Positions 58,158 through 64,000 of a stretch of DNA of 64,000 nt are shown here, piece by piece. Within the stretch, counting starts at the first letter, position 1, and every line of letters starts with the position of its first letter. The notes under the pieces are model-generated. The model had not been told where the DNA came from, searched no databases, and was given only the letters and a program-made list of their open reading frames with translations. The stretch comes from VXRJ01 sp964636705 (lineage in GTDB: Bacteria; Acidobacteriota; Vicinamibacteria; Vicinamibacterales; UBA8438), in NCBI GenBank assembly GCA_964636705.1, contig CAZWUJ010000017.1, forward strand, positions 15,318 through 79,317, in the 5' to 3' direction. Made by a program: the position numbers and the translations under genes.

Positions 58158-58494
58158 TCGCGCGCTCCTCCTCGTCGTCAAGACGGTAGGCCGGCCTCGG
58201 CCCCGGGAGCGCCACCGGTCGGTCGCCGGTTGATTCCTGCGAGCGGATGAGGTGGCGGAGCGCCGGCGCCAGACGCCGCGGCACAAGCATCATCTCGAGG
58301 TCGAGGACGCGGGCCAACTCGATCAGGTTGGGGAGGCGTATATCGACGAGAGCATTCTCGATCCTGGATATGTGAGCCTGCGTCAGCCCGGTTCGGGCGC
58401 TCAACTCGCGCTGGCTCAGGCCCTTGGCCAGCCTGGCCGCCTTGAGTGCTTCCGCAGTGCGCGTAGTCGATGCGCCCACTGTGCTATATAGCAT
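58144..58494 (-). CDS. hipB: HipB-type helix-turn-helix antitoxin
   Basis: 116 residues with a Cro/C1-type helix-turn-helix (LKAARLAKGLSQRELSARTG, then LTQAHISRIENALVDIRLPN) and a C-terminal extension that may contact HipA. It should neutralise HipA and repress the operon. The ATG at 58494 has no ribosome-binding site and is embedded in a 12-bp palindrome with -10-like sequence, so the real start may be the GTG at 58476 on a leaderless message. The stop lies inside hipA. Confidence 0.85.
   Translation of the reverse strand: MLYSTVGASTTRTAEALKAARLAKGLSQRELSARTGLTQAHISRIENALVDIRLPNLIELARVLDLEMMLVPRRLAPALRHLIRSQESTGDRPVALPGPRPAYRLDDEEERASGRR
58482..58493. promoter_or_regulatory. candidate hipBA operator / -10 region
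   Basis: TGCTATATAGCA is a perfect 12-bp palindrome at the hipB start. The minus-strand context TGTATGCTATA is identical over 11 bases to the region overlapping the lexA -10 box. TATGCT or TATATA could serve as the -10 hexamer, with TTGTAA upstream as a possible -35. It is a HipB or LexA site candidate. Confidence 0.4.
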
Positions 58495-58648
58495 ACAGTA
58501 TCTATTGTCGATTACAATGTAGTATTTAATATCGACTGGGTTGCAACGGGCCGGCACACGGTCGACGGTCGCACGGTCGCACGGTCGCGCCAGACGGCAA
58601 GGTTCGTCGTCGACCAGGGTCGTCAACTGCGGGAGAAGCGTCTCGCTC

Positions 58649-60016
58649 CTATTCGTAGTCGCTGGCCGCCAGCGACAAACGGGCCACTTCGGTTTCGTTG
58701 CGCACGACGACGTGCCGGTTCGCGAACGCCGGGTGCGCCCAAAGGACCGGACGGTCGTCCCAGCGGCCGGTGGCGCCGCCTCGAGTTTGGGTGTTCGGGG
58801 TCATCAGCAGCGTCCGATCGATCTCCTCGTAGCCAGCCGGCGTGAATCGTGCGATCAGCAACTCGCCCGTCTCGTTGATGACGAACCAGCGGTCTTCGTG
58901 CTGGACGAGGTAGGAGTTTCCCCAGCGCTCTCGCGGCGTCATGTCCAAGGTGGACCAGAGGTGCTCGCCCGTCGTCGCATCGACGCCGCGGAACTCGCCG
59001 TAGCCGGCCAGGCCATACATCACGCCGTCCGCCAACACCCCGGTGCCGATTGTCGCCCCCTGCGGCGGATGGTCGGTCCGGTGGGGATTGGCGCCTTCCC
59101 AGAGCGGACGCGCCGCCGGTCGGTCGGGATTGAGAGCCAGTATCAAGCCGCCGTTCTCGTTCTGGGTGATAAGCAGATACCTACCATTCCGGACCGGCGT
59201 GCTGATGGTCAGGCCGCTCGGTACGACGAACTCGTAGTCCCACCAGGTCTCGCCTGTAGCCGGGTCGAGCGAAGCCACACCCCCAGTGTGCCAGACGATC
59301 AACTGCCGGACGCCACCCGCGTCGATGACGATCGGCGACGAATAGCCCGGCTCGTACCTTGCCTCGATCGCACGCCATCGTTCCTCGCCGGTTGCCCGAT
59401 CGAACGCCACCACCATCGCGTCCGGCTCGCCGCCGAGCTGTGCGATCAGGAGATCTCCTTCCACCAGAGGCGCCTGCGAGACGCCGAAGGCGGGAACCGT
59501 CACGTCGTAGTCGACGGCGGTATCGACCCGCCAGATCAGTTCCCCGGACGCAGTATCGAAGCACGACAGCATGCCCGCGGCGCCCAGAATGTAGACGCGG
59601 TTGCCATGCACCGTCGGCGTGACCCGCGGCCCGTTCGCGAACTTGATGTGGATGTTCCGGTAGGTGGCGGGCCACTCCGCCTGCCAGAGCTCGGCGCCGG
59701 TCCCCTCGTCGAGCGCCAGCAGCCGCTCGTGGCCGTCCATGGTCCGGCTGCCAGGGGTCTCCTGATAGTCGAGAACGAAGACCCGTCCGTCCGCCACCGC
59801 GGGTCCGGCGAACCCGCCGCGGATCGGCACGCGCCACGTGGCCCGCAGGCCGCCCTCGGGGAAACGCTCGATGATGCCGCTGTCGCGCCAGATCGCATCG
59901 CGGTTGACGCCGCGCCACTGCGGCCAGTCCTCCGCGCCGAGCGTGACGGTCAAGCTGGCAGCAACGGCAACGGCGGCCATCGCACCGGCGGTCCGCGGTG
60001 TGCGTTTCCTTGGCAT
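58649..60016 (-). CDS. secreted PQQ-like beta-propeller protein
   Basis: 455 residues. Signal peptide (AMAAVAVAASLTVTLGAED), then a propeller opening DWPQWRGVNRDAIWRDSGI. Blades are LALDEGTGAELWQAEWPATY, CFDTASGELIWRVDTAVDYD, AFDRATGEERWRAIEARYEP and SLDPATGETWWDYEFVVPSG. The W-P-Q-W-R-G opening is typical of PQQ-like repeat proteins common in Planctomycetota and Acidobacteriota. There is no heme site. I chose the ATG at 60016, with GGGGAGA upstream. Divergent from the copper-resistance-like operon. Confidence 0.8.
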   Translation of the reverse strand: MPRKRTPRTAGAMAAVAVAASLTVTLGAEDWPQWRGVNRDAIWRDSGIIERFPEGGLRATWRVPIRGGFAGPAVADGRVFVLDYQETPGSRTMDGHERLLALDEGTGAELWQAEWPATYRNIHIKFANGPRVTPTVHGNRVYILGAAGMLSCFDTASGELIWRVDTAVDYDVTVPAFGVSQAPLVEGDLLIAQLGGEPDAMVVAFDRATGEERWRAIEARYEPGYSSPIVIDAGGVRQLIVWHTGGVASLDPATGETWWDYEFVVPSGLTISTPVRNGRYLLITQNENGGLILALNPDRPAARPLWEGANPHRTDHPPQGATIGTGVLADGVMYGLAGYGEFRGVDATTGEHLWSTLDMTPRERWGNSYLVQHEDRWFVINETGELLIARFTPAGYEEIDRTLLMTPNTQTRGGATGRWDDRPVLWAHPAFANRHVVVRNETEVARLSLAASDYE

Positions 60017-60145
60017 CGGCAATCTCCCCGGCAACCCGGCTATCCTACGGCAGGAGCGGCGCCACCGGGAACCAGACCGCCGAACGGGGCGCCCGGCTCG
60101 TGTACGGGCACGGGATGGCCGTCGCCGCCCCACGACGACCGGGCC

Positions 60146-60178
60146 TTGAAATACGAACGGTCATCGCACATATTTCAA
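60146..60178 (+). promoter_or_regulatory. promoter framed by an 8-bp perfect inverted repeat
   Basis: TTGAAA (60146-60151), 17 nt and CATATT (60169-60174) look like a sigma-70 promoter. TTGAAATA (60146-60153) and TATTTCAA (60171-60178) form a perfect inverted repeat with a 17-nt gap, so its two arms coincide with the -35 and -10 boxes. That geometry suits a repressor or MerR-like activator controlling the operon that follows. Transcription would start near 60181. Confidence 0.55.
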
Positions 60179-60212
60179 TGCTCTACGGAAGCTGACCCCT
60201 AAGGAGAACCCA

Positions 60213-60869
60213 ATGTCCGGCACCCGCCCCGCTTTCGCGGTCATCCGTTCCGCGGCGCTGGCGTGCGCGGCCGGCGCAGCGTTGACGCTCGCGCCGTTTT
60301 CCACCCTCGCGCAGGAGCGACGCCCCCTCAGTCCGCCCGGCCACTCGGCCACACAAGTGGGCGGCACGTTCGATCCGGTGCAGTACGGCTACCTGCATGG
60401 TCCCTGGATCGACGTTTACTACGGGCAGCCCCTCAAGCGCGGGCGTGACCTCTTCGGCCCACCGGACTGGGCGGAGATGCTCAACGACGGTGCGCCGGTG
60501 TGGCGCGCGGGCGCCAACGAGACGACGCGGCTCGTCACGGAGGCGCCGCTGATCATCGGCGGCACACGGGTCGAGCCGGGCGAGTACACGCTCTTCATCG
60601 ACCTGGCGGACGACGGCTGGACCTTCATCGTCTCGACCTGGCCGGCGCAGCGAGGCTACGACGCCGAGAACCGGAACGCCCTCTTCGGGGCGTTCGACTA
60701 CACCGACGACCGCGACGTGCTGCGCACACCCATGGAGCTCGAGACCCTTCCGGTCGCCTTCGAGCAACTCTCCTGGCAGTTCCTCGACATGACTCCCGAA
60801 GGCGGCCGACTCGCCTTGATCTGGGACACGCGGCTGGCGTCGGTGCGCTTTACGGTCGCCGAACAGTGA
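60213..60869 (+). CDS. secreted DUF2911 protein
   Basis: 218 residues. Signal peptide (ending STLAQERRP), then a DUF2911 beta-sandwich: DVYYGQPLKRGRDLFG, WRAGANETTRLVTEAPLIIG, VEPGEYTLFIDLADDGWTFI and a final LALIWDTRLASVRFTVAEQ. The function of the family is unknown. It shows that the repeats in the proteins at 19561 and 22369 resemble this fold. TAAGGAG lies upstream of the ATG. It is the first gene after the inverted-repeat promoter. Confidence 0.88.
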   Translation: MSGTRPAFAVIRSAALACAAGAALTLAPFSTLAQERRPLSPPGHSATQVGGTFDPVQYGYLHGPWIDVYYGQPLKRGRDLFGPPDWAEMLNDGAPVWRAGANETTRLVTEAPLIIGGTRVEPGEYTLFIDLADDGWTFIVSTWPAQRGYDAENRNALFGAFDYTDDRDVLRTPMELETLPVAFEQLSWQFLDMTPEGGRLALIWDTRLASVRFTVAEQ

Positions 60870-60882
60870 TACAGTCGGGGTA

Positions 60883-61266
60883 GTGGCCCGCCCCGCGCTC
60901 CATCTCGCGGTCGCCATCCTGCTTGGACTGCTGCCTGGGCTGCGCGTCCTCTGCACCGACACTTGCCTGGTCCCGGCCGTCGAGCCGTCGCCCGCCACGG
61001 AGCCCGCGTGCCACGCGGCGCACGATGATGACGGGCGCCAACCTCACTCCGGTGCGCCCGGCTCCGAAACCGGGTGCGACCATGACGACGTGTCGCGCGC
61101 ACGGCCCGCCCTGAACATCGGGCCCGACCGCGTCGATACGCTGGCGGCCGACGCGCCTCTCGCGCCGCCCGTCGCCTTCGTTCCGTTCGTCGGTCGGGTC
61201 ATCACGGATCACACGCCATCGCCTGCCGCAGCCTCGGGCGGATTCCTGCCGCCGCTGCGCTGCTGA
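60883..61266 (+). CDS. small secreted Cys/His/Asp-rich protein, possible metal binder
   Basis: 127 residues from a GTG start 13 nt after the previous stop. A hydrophobic N-terminus (LAVAILLGLLPGLRVLCTDT) is followed by a stretch with potential metal ligands (CHAAHDDDGRQPHSG, then GCDHDD) and a C-terminal PLRC. I do not recognise the family. Position between a DUF2911 gene and a multicopper oxidase suggests a periplasmic copper chaperone or buffer, which is inference from context. The start could be disputed because no strong ribosome-binding site is visible. Confidence 0.6.
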   Translation: MARPALHLAVAILLGLLPGLRVLCTDTCLVPAVEPSPATEPACHAAHDDDGRQPHSGAPGSETGCDHDDVSRARPALNIGPDRVDTLAADAPLAPPVAFVPFVGRVITDHTPSPAAASGGFLPPLRC

Positions 61267-61359
61267 TCCCTCCGTCCGTTCCCGTTTCGGCTTCGTTCAT
61301 CCGAATAGACCGATTGCAGGCGTTCGGGCAATGCAGCCCGTGCGCCAGGGAGCAGACCG

Positions 61360-62577
61360 ATGAGAACCAATCGACGACAGTTTCTTGGCGCGACGCTCGC
61401 GGGCGTCGGCGCCGCAGCAGCGTCGCCAGAGCCATCGACCGGGGCGGCAACCGCTGGCGCGATGGCCGCAGCCCCTGCGACGCTCACGAACGATGACACA
61501 GTGCCGCTGCCGGTAGTCGCCCCGGACCTGCCGACACTGCAGCCACGCCGCATCGACGCCGACGGCGTGAAGGAGTTCCATCTCGTGGCCGAGCCGGTCC
61601 GGCGCGACTTCCTGCCGGGCCGCCCGGTGGACTGCTGGGGCTTCAACGGCACCATGCCGGGCCCAACGATCGAGGTGACCCAGGGGGACCGTGTCCGCCT
61701 CGTGGTGGAGAACCGCCTGCCGGAGCTCTTCGCCATGCACTGGCACGGTTTCGAGATTCCGATTGCAATGGACGGCGTGCCGGGCCTGACGCAGGACCCG
61801 ATCGCGCCGGGTGAGACCTTCACCTACGAGTTCACGCTGCATCAGCACGGGACGTTCTTCTACCACTCGCACATGGCGATGCAGGAGATGATGGGCATGA
61901 TCGGCCTCTTCATCTTGCATCCGCGCGAGGCGTACACGCCGCGCGTCGACCGCGACTTCGGCCTCATCTTCCAGGAGTGGGCGCTGCGGCCGAACAGCGA
62001 TATTCCGAACACGCTGGAGATGGACTTCAACTGGTTCACTATCAACGGGCGGGCCGGGCCGTCGGCGACGCCGCTGCTGGTGAGGCCGGGCGAGCGGGTT
62101 CGGATCCGGATGGTCAACATGGGGATGGACCATCACCCGATCCACCTGCATGGCAACACGTTCGAGACGGTCGCAACCGAAGGGGGCCGCATCCCGCGCG
62201 CGGCGTGGCAGCCGGGCAACACCGTGCTGGTGGGCGTGGCCCAGGCGCGGGACATCGAATTCCAGGCGAAGTACCCGGGCGACTGGATGCTCCACTGCCA
62301 CCTGCCGCACCACATGATGAACCACATGGTGGCGATGGTCGGCCCCATGCAGATGCGCCACGGCACGTCCGACGATGCGCCGCAGGTGCCGGGCTTCCCG
62401 CAGGACATGTTCATGGCAATGGACGCGATGGTGGAGAAGCCGGAGACGCGTGGCCTGCGCCCCACCTGGACGGGCGGAGTGATGGGGATGATGACGCTGG
62501 TCCGCGTGCTGGAGGACGACCTCTACGACGCGATTCAGGCCGACATCGCCGCGCGTCGGAACGGGGAGGTGGCGTGA
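61360..62577 (+). CDS. Tat-exported multicopper oxidase (copper tolerance type)
   Basis: 405 residues. A twin-arginine signal (NRRQFLGATL) is followed by cupredoxin domains. All four copper motifs are visible: MHWHGFE, FYHSHM, HHPIHLHGN and MLHCHLPHHMMNHM. Met-rich stretches (MAMQEMMGMIG, MGMMTLVRV) resemble copper-binding insertions of cuprous oxidases. It probably oxidises Cu(I) or a phenolic substrate in the periplasm. It is shorter than CueO/CopA (about 500-600 residues). GGGAG precedes the ATG. Its stop overlaps the next gene's start (TGATG). Confidence 0.9.
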   Translation: MRTNRRQFLGATLAGVGAAAASPEPSTGAATAGAMAAAPATLTNDDTVPLPVVAPDLPTLQPRRIDADGVKEFHLVAEPVRRDFLPGRPVDCWGFNGTMPGPTIEVTQGDRVRLVVENRLPELFAMHWHGFEIPIAMDGVPGLTQDPIAPGETFTYEFTLHQHGTFFYHSHMAMQEMMGMIGLFILHPREAYTPRVDRDFGLIFQEWALRPNSDIPNTLEMDFNWFTINGRAGPSATPLLVRPGERVRIRMVNMGMDHHPIHLHGNTFETVATEGGRIPRAAWQPGNTVLVGVAQARDIEFQAKYPGDWMLHCHLPHHMMNHMVAMVGPMQMRHGTSDDAPQVPGFPQDMFMAMDAMVEKPETRGLRPTWTGGVMGMMTLVRVLEDDLYDAIQADIAARRNGEVA

Positions 62578-63860
62578 TGCCACGCCAACGAGTCGCCGGC
62601 ATCGTTGCCCTGATGATGCTCGTCGTTGTGTCGGCGCCGCGCGACGTGCAGGCGCAGCCCGTCGGCGAGCCGCTCACGCTTGCCGCGCTCGAGCAGATGG
62701 CGCTCGCGCAGAACCCCACGCTGGCGCAGGCGGCGGCGGATGTGACGGCGGCGGACGCGCTCGCCCGACAAGCGGGCCGATGGCCTAATCCGTCGATCGG
62801 GTACACCGCGGACGAGGTGAGCGGCGGCCCGGTCATCCGCTGGGGAGAGCACGGCGTCTTCGTCGAGCAGGTCTTTCCGATCAGCGGGCGTCTCGGCGCG
62901 GACCGCGCGGTGCGGCGGGGCGAGGCGGACGAGGCGCGCGCCCACGAGGCTGCGCAGCGGCAGCGTGTCCTGACGATGGTCCGGCTGCACTATCGTGACG
63001 CGGTGCTGGCCGCCGAGCGGGTGGCGATTCGGGAAGACCTGGCCCGGCACGCGGCCGACGTGGTCACGACGACCCGGCAGCTCGCCAATATCGGCGTCGT
63101 CGACCGGCCAGACCTCCTGGAAGCCGAAGCCGATGCGCATGCCGCGCAGGTGGCGGCGGAGGCAGCGCGGCAAGACGAACGGCGCATCTGGCGCGAGTTG
63201 GGCGTCGCGGTTGGCGACCCGTCGCTCCGGCCAGCGCTGCTTGCCGCCGATCCGGTCGCGTTGCCGACGCCCGTCGACGAGGGAATGGCGCTGGCCGTGC
63301 TGCTGCGCGACAGCCCCGAGCTGCGAGCGGCTGAAGCGGCGGTGACCCGGGCGGCCGCGTCGGTCGTGCGCGCGCGTAAGGCAACCAGGCCCGACCTGGT
63401 CGTGCGCGCGGGTCCCCGCTACAACCGCGAACTGCTCGATCACGGTCCGTCACCGGTCGGCATGGAAGCGTTCGCGGATGTCGGTGTCACCATTCCCCTC
63501 TGGGACCGCAACCGTGACGGCATCGCGGCGGCTGAAGCGGAGCTGGCGGGGGCGCGCGCCGACGTGTCGCGCGTCGAGCTGGATCTGCGCGCACGGTTCG
63601 CGGCGGAGTATCGAACCTACGCCGCGGCCGCGGATGCTGTTCGCGCCTACCGCGACGAGATCGTCCCGCGAGCGGACGAGGCGCATAGCCTGCGCCTGGA
63701 ACGCTACCGGCAGATGATGGCGGATTACACGGACGTCCTCGCGGCCCGGCAGCGTCTCTTCACCATGCGCGAGATGTACCTCGACGCTCTCGGCCGGGCG
63801 TGGCATGCCGCCATCCTGATCGACGGCCTGCTGTTGGAGGATGGGCTGATGTCGCCCTGA
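62577..63860 (+). CDS. TolC-family outer-membrane efflux protein (CusC/CzcC type)
   Basis: 427 residues with a signal peptide (ending DVQAQPVG). Two TolC-like halves are rich in long helices: LTLAALEQMALAQNPTLAQA starts the first, and AVLLRDSPELRAAEAAVTRA the second. VTIPLWDRNRDGIAAAEAEL is a family hallmark. It would form the outer-membrane channel of an RND metal efflux pump; the adaptor and pump genes are expected beyond the window. Start and upstream stop overlap as TGATG, with GGGGAGG before it, so it is coupled to the multicopper oxidase. Confidence 0.9.
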   Translation: MPRQRVAGIVALMMLVVVSAPRDVQAQPVGEPLTLAALEQMALAQNPTLAQAAADVTAADALARQAGRWPNPSIGYTADEVSGGPVIRWGEHGVFVEQVFPISGRLGADRAVRRGEADEARAHEAAQRQRVLTMVRLHYRDAVLAAERVAIREDLARHAADVVTTTRQLANIGVVDRPDLLEAEADAHAAQVAAEAARQDERRIWRELGVAVGDPSLRPALLAADPVALPTPVDEGMALAVLLRDSPELRAAEAAVTRAAASVVRARKATRPDLVVRAGPRYNRELLDHGPSPVGMEAFADVGVTIPLWDRNRDGIAAAEAELAGARADVSRVELDLRARFAAEYRTYAAAADAVRAYRDEIVPRADEAHSLRLERYRQMMADYTDVLAARQRLFTMREMYLDALGRAWHAAILIDGLLLEDGLMSP

Positions 63861-63880
63861 ACCGGCGCGCCGGCGCCGGT

Positions 63881-64000
63881 CCAGTGCGCCGGCCTGGTGC
63901 GCTGGCCTCCCAGGTGCGCCGGCCTGGTGCGTCGGCCTGGTGCGTCGGCCTGGTGCGCCGGCCTGGTGCGCCGGCCTGGTGCGCCGGCCTGGTGCGCCGG
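63881..64000. repeat. 13-bp tandem repeat at the window edge
   Basis: From 63913 the unit GGTGCGCCGGCCT repeats six full times plus 10 bases and runs off the window. Two units carry GGTGCGTCGGCCT. 63881-63912 holds more degenerate units. The unit is the reverse complement of the half-core plus GCACC found in the dnaE2 and rpoD-linked repeats. It starts about 20 nt after the TolC-type gene stop. Confidence 0.8.

Noticed and set aside
58555..58590. Short GGTCGCAC tandem repeat upstream of hipB
   Set aside because: Only two to three imperfect 8-bp units; too short to separate from chance in GC-rich DNA.

Overview
The window is high-GC, densely packed bacterial chromosome. It encodes a TonB-dependent receptor with a carboxypeptidase-regulatory-like domain, several secreted PQQ-type beta-propellers, heme/copper-monooxygenase-like fusion proteins, a GldF/GldG fusion and a lexA-imuA-imuB-dnaE2 operon. 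That combination suggests an uncultured Acidobacteriota of the Vicinamibacteria type. The placement is inferred from gene content alone; there is no rRNA or other taxonomic marker here. I see no rRNA, tRNA, CRISPR array, prophage or transposase.

Layout. 1-2205 holds a truncated TonB receptor (minus). 2500-6835 is a complete leucine pathway as two converging pairs, leuA-leuB (plus) and leuC-leuD (minus); LeuA lacks its regulatory domain. 6905-11846 (minus) carries a small secreted protein, a LolA-like protein, an ABC ATPase and a permease/GldG fusion. 11974-17984 (minus) is the SOS mutagenesis operon lexA-imuA-imuB-dnaE2, and a GC-rich palindromic repeat has entered imuB once and dnaE2 twice. 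18132-23601 (plus) is a tandem duplication of a two-gene unit: a secreted c-type heme domain fused to a copper type II monooxygenase-like domain, then a secreted protein with two DUF2911-like repeats. The duplicated DNA carries a relic of the lexA 5' end and a conserved internal terminator.

23809-28539 holds an HlyD/MacA adaptor with its ATPase but no permease, a 5'-3' exonuclease and rpoD. 28855-37106 has DinB-like and TauD-like proteins, a DASS transporter, ppk1, ahcY and a DEAD-box helicase. 37122-45727 contains a cytochrome/PQQ dehydrogenase, a VapBC-type pair, a Tat-exported esterase and a quinoprotein gene overlapping a three-gene transhydrogenase operon. 45817-50636 has an NHL protein, an Fpg-like glycosylase without zinc-finger cysteines, a third heme/copper protein with an unrecognised secreted partner, and a VTT membrane protein. 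50677-60016 has three more PQQ-like propellers, msrB beside a toxin relic, a DUF5916 outer-membrane protein and hipBA. 60213-63860 looks like the start of a copper-resistance operon (DUF2911 protein, Cys/His-rich protein, multicopper oxidase, TolC-type channel). The window ends in a 13-bp tandem repeat related to the repeats in dnaE2.

Two themes recur. One is periplasmic oxidation chemistry: five PQQ-like propellers, three heme-copper monooxygenase-like proteins and a multicopper oxidase. The other is a dispersed palindromic repeat that enters coding sequence in frame. The most unusual region is 17.3-23.6 kb, where a lexA-linked redox module was duplicated together with its promoter. Gaps between genes are short; the longest (upstream of rpoD, about 315 nt, and upstream of leuA, 294 nt) are described below.
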